Assembly: GCA_025890175.1 (NCBI GenBank)
Contig: JANPYM010000004.1
Span: 548,007-612,006, forward strand
Source: Ciborinia camelliae
Lineage: Eukaryota; Ascomycota; Leotiomycetes; Helotiales; Sclerotiniaceae
Reading direction: 5' to 3'
DNA: 64,000 nucleotides
A program made the translations under genes and the position numbers. Below the pieces are notes generated by a model, which was given only the letters and a program-made list of their open reading frames with translations, ran no database searches and was not told where the DNA came from. Numbering within the stretch: the stretch's first letter is position 1; each line of letters starts with the position of its first letter. This document shows, one piece after another, positions 1 to 11,400 of the stretch.

Positions 1-10
1 TTTTCCACAG

Positions 11-1896
11 GGAACTACACCAGGGCTCAAAGCTTTCTCACAAAGCAAGATCTAATAGCTCGAAATCCGTCCTGTCGATATCTTGCAGGTCATTGCCTAA
101 TAAAACAATCGAGATTTGATGAAGCCTTGAATATACTCGGCGAGAAAAACCCAACACATTTAATATCAACTACTGGCCATAATAGAAAGAAACTACAACA
201 TACGAGAGGGCATGCTCGGAATGGATCGACAATACAAAGTAGTCGGCATAGGCAGGACGAAGTCGCAAAGGATGAAGCCGCAAATATTAAATTCGAAGCT
301 GCAATGTGCTTTCTACGAGGACTTTGCTACGCGAAACAAAACGCTTTCGACAGAGCAAAAGAATGTTATAAGGATGCCGTTCGGATAGATGTACAATGCT
401 TCGAAGCCTTCGAGCAGCTCATGAAGAACTGTTTGATGTCCCCGGAAGAAGAATGGCAATTCCTAGAGTCCCTGGACTTCGACACTATATCTGTTACGGA
501 CGATACTTCATCCTCTCAAGAAGCGGCCGAATTTACAAAAATGCTTTATACCACTCGATTATCGAAATACAAAAACCCCGCGGCTTTTACAGCGGCGACG
601 GAAACGCTATCAACCCATTATAATCTTGCTACTAACCCTGATCTTTTATTATCTAAAGCGGACTTGTTTTTCACACAGTGCAGGTTCAGGGATGCTTTAG
701 CTATCACAAATTCTATTCTTGAGGAAGACAAATACAACTTCAGTATATACCCCTTACACTTGGCATGTTTGTACGAGCTACAACTCAAGAATGCTCTTTT
801 CTTAGTAAGTCACGCGGTTTTCTATCTACCAGAGATACCTGTGCTTTTTCGATTGTTTATTCACAGCTGGCAATGATGGCTCTCGGTTTCAATACTGGTG
901 CGCATCTAATGTTGTATTGATGAATGGTTAAGCGTTGGCTATACGAAAACCTCGGATGTCAAACCTGCGCCATAGATGCTGACACTTCATTAACAGGTGT
1001 CACACGACCTAGCGGACAACCATCCGGAAGAGCCATGTACATGGCTTGCTGTGGGTATATACTACTTAGCCATAAACAAAGTAGCTGAAGCTAGACGTTA
1101 TTTTAGCAAAGCCAGCATGATGGATCCTCATTTTGGACCTGCTTGGATTGGATTTGCCCATACTTTCGCAGCAGAAGGAGAACATGATCAAGCAATCTCA
1201 GCATACTCTACAGCAGCACGACTTTTCATGGGCACTCATCTACCTCAACTATTTTTAGGCATGCAAAATCACATGCTAAACAATATGACCCTCGCCGATG
1301 AATTCTTGAAAACAGCATACGAACTCTGTAAAACAGATCCGTTACTTCTCAATGAGATGGGAGTGGTGTTTTACCACCAAGAACGACTCGAAGATGCCGT
1401 TTTGATCCTAAGAAAAGCCCTCGAAATCGCCGAAGAAATTGATAGTGATCCACAAGCTTGGATATCCACTCGTTCAAATCTCGGACATGCATATCGACGT
1501 CTTCATCAATGGGATGCCGCTCTAGCAGAATTCGATGAGGTGCTCCGACAGGGTGGAAAAGATCCAGCTATTTTTTGTGCAAAGGGATTAGTGTTGATGG
1601 AGCAGAGGAAACCATTTGAAGCGGTTTTAGTGTTTCATGAAGCACTCGCTATTTCACCTCAAGATGCCATTGCGACGGAATTACTTAATAAGGCATTGGA
1701 GGAAACGGCTATTCATGGGATCAATGGGAGTAAGATTTTTGATGAGGAGGAGGATGAAATTGAGAGGGAGATATCGTTGAGGAAGGATGAGGTGTTGGCG
1801 AGTTTAAGGCCGAGTAAAATGAAAGGAAAGGGGAAGCCAAGGCGTAGGGTGGTGGTTAACGAAGTTGGCGCGATGGATGTTAGCGATGGGGATTAG
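11..1896 (+). CDS. CDC16: Anaphase-promoting complex subunit Cdc16/Cut9 (5' partial)
   Basis: TPR scaffold subunit of the anaphase-promoting complex, the nuclear ubiquitin ligase that drives mitotic exit. The visible exons are 11-804 and 997-1896. The first follows an acceptor (TTTTCCACAG), and the 192-bp intron starts GTAAGT and ends TTAACAG. The N-terminal part lies outside the window. The strongest evidence is the TPR array in the second exon, with phrases typical of Cut9/Cdc16: WLAVGIYYL, ARRYFSKA, FGPAWIGFAH, EGEHDQAISAYSTAARLF and LLLNEMGVV. The protein ends with an acidic stretch (EEEDEIERE) and a short basic tail. The gene is convergent with the acetoacetyl-CoA synthetase gene, the two stops being about 350 bp apart. 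Identity is secure from the motifs. The exact 5' structure cannot be seen. Confidence 0.93.
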
Positions 1897-2248
1897 GGGT
1901 TGAGTTATAAAAAGTGATTGGATGGGGAAGAGAGATTGAAGGGTGTTTTGTGGCTTTATCTATCTGGCGGAGTTCTTTTTTCTCTTTTGGGGGCGCGTAT
2001 GGTGGTGGGGTGGGATATTAGGAGGATTGGAGAATAGGAGGATAAATGGGTTAAGAATGCATGGTAAATGGCGTATAGCATTTGGAACTTAGCTACCTAT
2101 TTAATAATGAGATATGACTACTCAAACTCGACGAGATGAGATATCAATGGATTTTTTTAGTTCAAAATGAATATTATATTTCGTCTCATACTTATTCTAG
2201 GGCTTCCATATCATTTTTATACCTCCTCCAAGCTCTTGTATATCACCT
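1897..2248. other. Intergenic, shared 3' flank of two convergent genes
   Basis: About 350 bp between the stop codons of the Cdc16 and acetoacetyl-CoA synthetase genes. It is G-rich just after the Cdc16 stop and then AT-rich. I see no gene; it must hold both 3' UTRs and poly(A) signals. Confidence 0.7.
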
Positions 2249-4619
2249 CTATAGTTTACTCTGTCTCTTTTCTCTCGCCTCTAATTTCTCTACATTCGCA
2301 AATCGGTAATAGAAATCTAAACTCGAGGGGTTTAACAATGTACCGCTTGGTTTTAGAACCTTTCCGGAGACGATCTGTTTTATGGGCAGTTCGACTTTTT
2401 TGAGGTTGACGGTTGTCTGAAGTTGGGATTAGTTTTGAGGGGAGTTGAGGAAGTATGTATGTAGTCAGGCCGGAAAAGGGGAAAAGGGGGGAAAGGAGAG
2501 ATAAATGGGAACGGGCCATAAAACTTACAGGTATATCTGGCACCTCGAAAATAAATTTCGGAACATGTCGTGGGCTCAACTCTTTCCTAATAGTATTTTT
2601 CACTCTCTTCACCAACGCCTGCGTAAACACCTCTCCCTCCTTCATCACCAAAAACAACATGACTCTCTCATCCAAATCTTGTGGTCTTTTCTGTCCCACG
2701 CACAAAGAATCGTACACCTCTTTCCCGAAACATCTTTCGATAATATTGTAGATCTCCGCACTTCCAAAACGTACACCACTAGGATTCAACACGCCATCTG
2801 CTCGGCCGTGGAAATGCAGATTGTGAGTAAGTGGGTGAATGGAGACGAAGTCGCCGTGTGTCCAGACGTGGGCGTATTTGGCAAAGTAGGAATTGTGATA
2901 GAGGGAGCCGGTAGGGTCTTTGAAGAAGAAGGCTGGGATGTTGGGGAAAGCAGCGGGGGCGACTAGTTCGCCAGGCGTGCCGTGTTCGACGGGAATTCCT
3001 GGTCCGCTTTCGATGAGGGAGCTGTAGACGGCGATGGGGGTGCCGAGACTGGGTCCTTGGGTTCCGCCTATGTAGACGGGGGTGAGAGGGTTCCCCTGGC
3101 CGAAACACCCTGCCTTTTTGGTTATTAATAAGAGTTGGAGGGGAAAAATTATGGCAATGTGAAGGGTCTTACAATATCCGTCCCTCCTGAAATATTAGCC
3201 AAATGCACATTTCCAGGAAACCCAACGTCATAAAACCACTCGAAAAGCTGATCCGACAAAATCATCCCCGTACTCGTAACAGTATGCAAATTCGAAAGAT
3301 CCGTCACCTCCCTCGGCACAATCTCATTTTTCATCATCTCCCCCATCCATCGCGGAGATGTCCCAAAATGCGTAACTTTCAAGTCTCCAAGAAGTTTCAC
3401 AAATGTAGTGAGATTGGGTTGGAAGGGACTTCCATCATAGAGCACCAATCGACACCCTGTGAGTAAATTGGCGATGGAGCTAAAATACATTATCCATCCT
3501 GTGGTTGTGTATTGGAGAACGGTACAATGAGGCCCGGTTTCCATGTGGAGGATTCCTTCTTTGGCTGCGTTGAGGATAGCGCCACCGATGGAGTGCACGA
3601 TGCATTTGGGAGTTCCGGTTGTGCCGGATGAGTAGGCTATGAAGAATGGGTCGTGGAAAGCCGTTTTTGTGAAATCAAGGGTTTGGGTTGTGGATTTTGA
3701 AAGGTAGGTTGATAGGGTCTGGGTTCGGGGGATTAGGGATATATCTGCTGGTTGTTGGAATCTAGGTATTGAGACCAGTCCTTTGAATTCTTTGATATCT
3801 TTCATTCCATGGACGATTTCGGCTATTCTTCCTCGTAGATTCATGGTTTTCCCATTATATACCGTCCAATCGTCCATAAATATATACTAATGTATGTCAA
3901 CTTTCATATCTCATGCTTCACATAAACATCCAAACATACCTTTGGTTCTACTTGTATAGCCCTTTGTAAAACACCTTGAACACCCATATCCGTCGAACTA
4001 CTACTAAATAGCCCACCCAATGCCGTCACAGCTAAGAAAACCTTCAAAGTATCAAAAGAATTACCAGCCACAACCACAATCCTATCACCCATCCCCACCC
4101 CATGTTCTTTCATGGCACTAGCCAATACCGCTACCTCTTTCCTCAACTCCCCCCAACTGATATCACGTATTTCAATCCCTCCTTCTCGTACTTCAGTCAA
4201 AGCAATCTTGTGATCTTCTTTCCCTTTCGTACCTCGTTGAGATGGGGGTTCACCAGGAACGCGGGTGTACAAGATATTTTCGGCAAAATTCATATATACA
4301 CCTGAGAACCAGCGCGGTATGGAATCTATAGGGATGGCTTCATCAACTACGGTTGTGTATGAGCCACTGTATATTAAATTGAGGAATTGAAATGCTTGGT
4401 CCCAGAATTGAGCTCGCTGCGTGGTGGAATATTGCCAGAGGTCCCAAAAGTTCTGTTGTTATTGATCAACACAAGATCATGAAATATATCATAGCTAGAG
4501 AGGCTCACATCAATCTGAAGATTATGTTTGCAATTGATTTCCTGCATCAGTTTATACATTGCCGTGCTTTTGGGATTTGGATGCTCCCAAAGCTTTCTGG
4601 GTAGCTTTGAAGAATCCAT
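2249..4619 (-). CDS. AACS: Acetoacetyl-CoA synthetase
   Basis: Cytosolic ATP-dependent ligase of the acyl-adenylate-forming (ANL) superfamily that makes acetoacetyl-CoA from acetoacetate. Reconstructed exons are 4509-4619, 3940-4452, 3173-3886, 2529-3113 and 2249-2416. All four introns are phase 0, giving 696 residues, close to the family size. The N-terminus carries LPRKLWEHP and the linker PRWFSGVYMNFAEN, both typical of this enzyme. The AMP-binding P-loop is AYSSGTTGTPK, and the next signature is ISGGTDIAGCFG. The C-terminal segment contains HGRADGVLNPSGVR. Joining exons 3 and 4 within TDIAGCFG requires an AAG acceptor at 3113/3114 rather than the CAG four bases further on. The gene diverges from the small membrane-protein gene at 5757. 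Confidence 0.93.
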
Positions 4620-5756
4620 CTTCTGAATCTATTATTCTCTGGATTGGATATCTTGGAGTTCTAACAAAACTAATGGAACGAACAATACATATGTATTATT
4701 ACAAAATGAGAAATTATTTAAAAAGATATCAACAATTTGTCTATTCTATTGCGTTGTTGTTGAAGGGCAGCTAGCTGATTGATGTATCTAGGTAATTATT
4801 GTAAATTGATATATTTATTCATAGATATATTATATTATATACACCGCGATAATACATAATGATAAGCCTATTCAAATCCACCACTGGAAAAGGAAAATAC
4901 CAACAAGCAGAAAGAACATTGGGTGGTTGGAATGGTGGTATGATATCCAAGACCCCCGCATTTCAAACTTGGTGATGGCTGGACCCAAACACACAAACCA
5001 TCGAGAGAGAGCCATCTGATGACCTTTGAATGGAATGGAAAAATGCTAGGTAAAGTCTCAACAACCTTCTCATAGACTCCTCCCCACTCCAGATTACAGT
5101 CCAATCCAGCGCATTTATCTCCAACCTGGAGTCCGACAATCTACCTATCTCAAAATAAGATATTTGATTTAAGTTCGCATTCACATAAGCTACCGCCAAG
5201 CAAAGTTTCTCGTCAAACTCAAGTCAATCCCGTGATAATACCGTGACAGACCAGAGAAACCCCTATCCAAATCCGCTATGCTGATTAGGTTATCAAGTCA
5301 TCACATCCTACCAAGATGAATTAGAAAACAAAGGCAAAGGATATCACCCCACAACAAAGCGGTGGCTGAAATAATCTTTCATTGATGAATCTTAAGAGAA
5401 ATATGCCTTGTCCGATACATGACTCATGTCACTCCTAGGTAACTTCAGAAAACAGAAATTCAGTGTAATAACCTAATAATTTATCATCAACCATCGTATC
5501 ATATACCCAACTGCACATCGCCACGAAAAACATCAGTCTACAGATCAAATACTTTCCGGTTAAAATTCTCTTGTCGAAATCTCTGTTTCGCGGGATTCCA
5601 TCAGCTATGTAGACAATAGCATAAAGCTTACTACAGTACTACCCTACCACCCATCAGTCGATGAATAAAAACCTACCTACCTTCATTCAGCTTTGAATTT
5701 TCCAATCTTAAAACATACTTCAATTCCCTCACCAAACCCACCAGATATCACCCAAA
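4620..5756. other. Intergenic, divergent promoter region
   Basis: About 1.1 kb between the starts of acetoacetyl-CoA synthetase (minus) and the membrane-protein gene (plus). It includes an AT-rich run near 4800-4830 and a CT/CA-rich leader just before 5757. I find no convincing coding sequence. Confidence 0.6.
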
Positions 5757-6335
5757 ATGTCCCAGTACTGGCCCCATCCCCCCTACGCAGAAGATCAACC
5801 CTATCCCCACCTCATCCTCTGGACACACATCCTCACCCGGGCTCCCCCCACCGCCGCTTTCATCAGTCCTCTCATAACAGCCTCCTCTTTGGGGCTACAA
5901 AAGCTAAATCTCATCAAGCCCAAGCCCCGAGCCACGCTATTCCCCCCCTCCATATCCCCCACCCTCCTGCGCACCACCGGTACCACCACCGTTTACACAA
6001 CGGGGATCCTCACCCTCGCAACCCTCGCGCGCATGTACGGACGCGAGGAGATCGAGTGGAAAGATAGGAGTTGGAGATTGCTTGAGAATCAAGGACAGAT
6101 GGAGGTAGATGGCTGGATGTATGGGGGGATGATCCTCGGTGGGTTATGGGGAGTGGGCAGGCAACGGATGATGGTGGGGCCGGGGATGACGATGGATTGG
6201 AGGATTGCTGTAGGTAGCGTTAGTGTTGGGAGTGCGATGGGGGTGCTGGGGTATCTGGGGTGGAGGTATGGGATTAAAGGGGGGAAGTGGGGGGATGAGA
6301 GGGGCGTGGATGGGAAGGGAAGGACGGACTTTTGA
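5757..6335 (+). CDS. Small multi-pass membrane protein, function unknown
   Basis: Intronless 192-residue protein starting at a purine-flanked ATG (CAAAATGTC). The N-terminus is Pro/Tyr/His-rich without a cleavable signal. About four hydrophobic segments follow: roughly residues 30-55 (TAAFISPLITASSLG), 75-95 (TTTVYTTGILTLATLARM), 120-140 (MYGGMILGGLWGVG) and 150-175 (IAVGSVSVGSAMGVLGYLG). The Gly-rich helices recall small organellar inner-membrane proteins. The size and pattern also recall a fungal family of unknown function that I remember as DUF1757, but this is a weak recollection. I assign no function. Confidence 0.75.
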   Translation: MSQYWPHPPYAEDQPYPHLILWTHILTRAPPTAAFISPLITASSLGLQKLNLIKPKPRATLFPPSISPTLLRTTGTTTVYTTGILTLATLARMYGREEIEWKDRSWRLLENQGQMEVDGWMYGGMILGGLWGVGRQRMMVGPGMTMDWRIAVGSVSVGSAMGVLGYLGWRYGIKGGKWGDERGVDGKGRTDF

Positions 6336-7170
6336 GGATTTGGGGATTCTTGATGTGGAAAATTGAAAGGAAAAATATGTGAAAAGGAGGATTCTTGGGG
6401 TATCCAATTGGTATTGTTTGAGGTTCATTATTTAATTAACTAGGCTGTATTGAATTGGAGTATTCTGGAGAAGGGAGAACTCTCATTCACAGATATCAAT
6501 TATATTTGCGTCACATGTGGCCAGAAAGTCAGGACTTGTTATCAAAACTCTTTAAATTTATATTCACATTCAAATCAAAGTTGGAATATTTAGGTTTTAT
6601 TTTCATTCTGAAGGATCTGTCTGAATGAAGCCTGTTCATTTACTCATCTATATAATGGAAGTACGAAACCCCAGGTGCCTTTTCTCTTTGTTTTGCTATG
6701 CTCCTTATATACCAACCTAGTCACCCAAAGCCGATAATATCCCATGCGCCATTCATAAACACTCATTCATCACAAAGTAGCCCCCAATAGAGCATACACA
6801 GCCGTCCTTTCAAGAAACATGCCAAAAAAAAAGAAACGTGCAGTAAGTAGTGTCACAAGAAGACAAGAAGAAAAAAAGTAGAAAAGGAAAGGTAAAAGAA
6901 AAAAGTAAAATATTATGTACAAAATGTTTTTATTTAAAAGAATGTTTTCTCAACCGCTCTGCGTTTGATGAAAAAAATGCAATGCCTGCTTGCTCATGCA
7001 TGGTACTTGAATGAAAAATGCATTGTCATGGTCATGGTCCTATCAATATATTCCACGATTCAAGAACGTCCTGCGAGCTGAATCCCCCAAGTTCAATTTC
7101 GGGTTTCGGGATTCAGGTTTGAGGTTCAGATCATCGAAGAGAGAAGAAATTGTCCGAGATCAGGGCTAAC
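6336..7170. other. Intergenic, convergent 3' flanks
   Basis: About 835 bp between two convergent stop codons. It contains A-rich runs near 6825-6905 and pyrimidine-rich patches but no supported gene. Confidence 0.6.
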
Positions 7171-8412
7171 TTAAGAAGCAAACATCTGATATCTGGCAAA
7201 ATGGCGCATCACACCCTTGCTGGCTCTCTTTGTAATAGCCAAGTCCATAGTTTGACCACTGGTACACTTGGTACCTGAAGCCATGGATTCAACGACGCTC
7301 CATGTACCACTGGCACATTGTTGGAAGGAGGAGCCGTCGATACAGTTGAACATTCCTTCCGTTGTGCAAGCTCCAGTGAGAGCTCCCGAGGAAGAAGTTG
7401 TTGTACCGGTGCTAGGACTAGCAGAGGTTGCTGCGGATGTGGCAGATGTTGGAACACTGACGGCTGTGGTGGCTGGAACAACTTCTGTGGCAAAAGTGGT
7501 GGATGTGGCGGATGCTGGGACACTGACGGCTGTGGTAGCTGGAGTAACTCCTGAAGCAGAAGTTGCAGAAGCTGCGGATGTGGGGACTGTGATGAAGACA
7601 CCTCCGGGAACAGAAGAAGCGGATGCGGTACCAGTTGAGGCAGCGGAAGTAGCTACAGGAATCGTAGCTCCTCCAGTTGCCTGTGAGGCACCACCACTTG
7701 CTGCTTGGCAAGAGCCGGTTGGTGTGGAAGTGGCAGTTGAAGTAGCACCTCCATCAAAGGCAACGGAATCGCCTGGGTTTGGGAAGACCACATCCAAATC
7801 AGGGGCCGTACCGCAACCATTTCCGACATTTGCGACGAACATATCGGGGAGTGCGTTGTAAGCGGCTTGATCTCGCTCGACAAGGTCGCTGCGTTTGCTG
7901 GAGCCTCCGGTGAAGGTGACGGGTGCACAGTTCATGTACATTTCACGGTTTCCGATTTTGTTGAACCAAGTCCAGGCGAGGGTTGCTTTGCCGGATGGAA
8001 GTGTGGTGGGAATAGTGAAGTTGTATGTGTCTGGGTCGATAGCGGAGGGATCAGCTGGGGCGTTTCCTACCTCGTTTCTCATGGGACAACCGCCAATGAT
8101 GGAGTGGATGACTTTGAATGTACTCTTGGCGGTTGGGTTTTCGTCGTAGGTGATCGAAACTTGGCAAGATCCACCTCCGTGAACGGCACTACCAATGAAT
8201 GCAAGATCATAAGATCCACCGAGCTCCATGGTATTTTCAGTGGTGACATCGTAAACTCCAGATCGTTGCTTGCATGGGAAGTCGGATCCGTCGGCGGCCA
8301 AAGGAGAGCTGTTAAGAGTAGACTTTCCGTATGGAACTGGGTTGCTCATGATCATGTGAGCATTGCTGACGGTTGCGAGAGCAAATGCTACGATGGTGGC
8401 TTTGAAAAACAT
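7171..8412 (-). CDS. AA11-type lytic polysaccharide monooxygenase with C-terminal X278-like module
   Basis: Secreted copper enzyme predicted to cleave chitin oxidatively. Single exon, 413 residues. An 18-residue signal peptide (MFFKATIVAFALATVSNA) is followed directly by His19, so the mature protein would begin with the copper-binding histidine HMIMSNPVPYGK. The second brace histidine is His78 in SAVHGGGSCQ (mature His60). The axial tyrosine is probably Tyr159 in REMYMNC. This matches the AA11 layout known from Aspergillus oryzae. A Ser/Thr/Ala linker with an internal repeat (about residues 230-345) leads to a Cys module at about 347-384 (EGMFNCIDG, FQQCASGTW). That module resembles the X278 domain described at the C-terminus of AA11 enzymes. 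The tail continues about 29 residues beyond it. It could act in self cell-wall remodelling or on chitin of other organisms. Confidence 0.9.
   Translation of the reverse strand: MFFKATIVAFALATVSNAHMIMSNPVPYGKSTLNSSPLAADGSDFPCKQRSGVYDVTTENTMELGGSYDLAFIGSAVHGGGSCQVSITYDENPTAKSTFKVIHSIIGGCPMRNEVGNAPADPSAIDPDTYNFTIPTTLPSGKATLAWTWFNKIGNREMYMNCAPVTFTGGSSKRSDLVERDQAAYNALPDMFVANVGNGCGTAPDLDVVFPNPGDSVAFDGGATSTATSTPTGSCQAASGGASQATGGATIPVATSAASTGTASASSVPGGVFITVPTSAASATSASGVTPATTAVSVPASATSTTFATEVVPATTAVSVPTSATSAATSASPSTGTTTSSSGALTGACTTEGMFNCIDGSSFQQCASGTWSVVESMASGTKCTSGQTMDLAITKRASKGVMRHFARYQMFAS
7420..7554 (-). repeat. Tandem linker repeat inside the AA11 LPMO
   Basis: Two consecutive copies of a roughly 22-residue linker unit, each built around PATTAVSVP followed by Ser/Thr/Ala, encode about residues 287-331. 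The DNA copies share ACTGACGGCTGTGGT on the plus strand. Copy number in such linkers often varies between strains. Confidence 0.8.
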
Positions 8413-11400
8413 GGTTGAAGATTTTAATCGTGCCTGACGGAAAAATCTGTGTGTTATGTTGTTGTGCTTTTAAAAGATCGTTAAAGATCGTTGTTAAAGT
8501 CGAAAGATCGTTATGTAGTTTGTTATGTAGTTTGTGATGTGGTTGATATCTGGAATGAAAAAAAGATCGAGGTCAGTCGGAATGCCAGCCAAATTTATAA
8601 ATCGAGGTCGACGACTGTTCTAAGTTAAAGAATAGAGAATAGAATCATAACAATTACACAACAATTACAATAAAACAAAAGTTTATTGTTATGAATCTGA
8701 ATCAAAAGGAAGCTAGTAACCGAGGGATTCGCTCACTTGAATGAGTCTTCAATAGGTAGATAAACAATGTACCTCGAATCTCTTGATCAAAGAGATGACG
8801 AAATAACGAAACAACACCATGAAAACAAAGAAAAAATACAATCACAAAGGATTTTCGAAATCACATGAGGATTCGCAATGCCAAAAAGGAACCATGAATT
8901 GTTTCACGTACCTTCTTCAAAGAATTTATTGTTCAGGGTCAAAGAATTCGATATTCTCTGAATGAAGTGGGTCGATAAAGGAATGGTATTCGTTTCTTTT
9001 ACTGAAAGAGGATCAAGGAATGTGTAAAGGGATAGAATCTTCTCTTGTCGCAGACAATCGAGAAATAAAAACACCTAGAATGGAAACGAATTTGAAAAAC
9101 AAAAGGCTCTACCTTTGAAGGAAAGGAGGAAGGTAGATGCAAGTGAGTGCTCGACGGAGAGTTGAAATTGACAGAAGAATGTTGAGATGATTCACTGCCG
9201 TGGCATGAGGCTCATCTTATATTCCTCTGTCGGTGGGTAAATCAAGTTTCTTCAAGACCCCATAGGTTAAAAAGAACTTCCTTCTTTGACCCAAGAGGAT
9301 TGAGAACTGCAGCAAGGAAACTCGGAAACCATGGCTCAATTGGTTATGGCCTGCCCTTCACCTACCGGTACCTGGTTAACAAACGCCCTTTCTGGGAACT
9401 TCAAGGGTCTTAAGGATCTCAACTCCACTATGAAGTACGTACCTACCACCTACATCTAGCTGATCCATCTTACTGTATGAAGATGATTCTCGCAAGGCTA
9501 GAGAAACGGTAAAAATAAGACATGGCCAGTTGAGGTGGCTACATGGTTGAAGAAGAAATGCATCTGAAGCGTCCAGAATCCATACATTTTAGGATGCATG
9601 TGGATATGAATGAGTATGGCTGTGTGGTTTTGCACAGACGTTGAGTGATTGAGGGTCGGCAGGGGGTTCATAAGCATGATAGGCTCTCATACCTTGCATC
9701 GGTTGATGGCGAAACCCCATTTTGTGATTCTGTACCACTGGAAAGACGAATCTTCAAATTTATTGGCCCCTGAATAATATCCACCACAGCGGGAGTGTTA
9801 GGACATTCGATTTTCATATGGATTGTTTATAGATTCCATAGCCTCATAGGAGATCAGGACTCAAGAGAATGTGCCAGCTCAAAACCAATCAATATCACGA
9901 TGGATTGGTAGTTCCGTTCATCTTAGACGCCTTGTATGGATTGGATAAAGCTTCATCAATCCCATAGAGCTCAAGAAGCGCTTCGTTTGGAGTCAGAAAC
10001 AACAAAACAGACTTGCACGGTATCGCGCGTAGGTCATGCAAGAAAGCGGGAGGCAGCCATAAGCCGATTATATAACAGAGATGCAGTCATCCAAACAAAT
10101 CTTTGTTACAGTAGTTCCTGTTTCTGTTCCTGGCATCCTGCAGACCGAACCTCCTGGATTATCATGATGTGAAAAAGCCAATCGTCCTGCATACGCTAAG
10201 ATTATGAATGCCCCCCTTTTATCAGAAATAGTCTTCCGCACGGGAACTTGAGCTGTTTATCTTGGCAGGGGTTATCCAATCAAATCCTTTAGTTATTAAT
10301 TCTCATAATCAACTGGATCAACTGGAAAGTTTCCCGTCACTGTCACATGCAATGTGCGTATGATGGTCCATACGCACACATAGCCCAGATGAAAACTTCA
10401 AACCTGGCCCACCCTTGAGCCTTTGACCACCGGCAGATCTTTGGGCATCAAGAAACAGATACCAGTACCGGTATGGTATTTTGCACCTATTATTATATTG
10501 TTAATTCACTCAAAAGGTTTTAGGTTGCGTGTATGCCAGTCTTCCTCAATTTATCCTTGTTCTTCTTATTAATTGGTCATCCAATTATATCGTAACCTTA
10601 CCCCTCATAGAGTCATGGTTTGACTATGAAACACACAGCGTCTCGACAAAGGAACATCGGAGATTTTTGTGTTGGTTTCGGTCAAATAGGAATATGAAAT
10701 TTGTCATCTTGATTATAAAATACCGTATTATTCGTACATTTAGAAAGTAGGCAATACAGATCCGTGTATGCTAAAGTCTGCCCTAAAATAGTAAATTAGA
10801 AGAGAAAATGCTCTTCTATCTTTGGCAACACAAGTGTAGTATCGTATAACCCAAATCCTATATCCTCATTCCTATAAGACTCCGATGGATGATATCTATA
10901 ACCGACAAAGGATTCTTCATTGGTTACCTCGATAATCGCGCTTGGAGGATTCACCGTCTCCATTCAAGGGCCATTCTTCAGGGGGTTTCTCCTTTCTTCA
11001 GACAGGATGATGAATCGATAATGGGTTCCCATCGTAGGCCATCGTACCGTTACCGTCCAAAATACGATGTACACCCAACCTCGTCTGTTGAAACAAACAA
11101 CGTCGAGGCTTATCACTGCACGTGACTCAATTATTGCATCATCAATCTGTTGCTCAAGCCTACCTGGTCTAGGTTGAGGTTTCTCTCAGGTCTTTCCTAG
11201 GTCATTCAAAAGATCAGTCGCAACGAAGTTTTATTCGGTAAGTTTAATCATGCGTTTAATTTGTTCGTCTGATGACAAGACTTGGCCTTCTTGAAGGTCC
11301 AGACATCCCTACGATCGTATCATTCAGCTGATCATGGAGCTGTGGGGAGAGGGAGAGAGTCCAAGTGGAAACATCTCGTGCTTGATGTTTTTTAGTAGTT

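Noticed and set aside
2505..2966. 153-codon open frame on the plus strand
   Set aside because: Antisense to the conserved C-terminal exon of acetoacetyl-CoA synthetase.
7268..7861. 197-codon open frame on the plus strand, rich in Val, Ala and Glu
   Set aside because: It is antisense to the Ala/Thr/Ser-rich linker of the AA11 LPMO, whose codon pattern keeps the opposite strand open.
9331..9459. 42-codon ORF starting MAQLVMACPSPTGTW
   Set aside because: Too short to judge, no clear follow-on exon and no recognisable motif, although the ATG context is acceptable.
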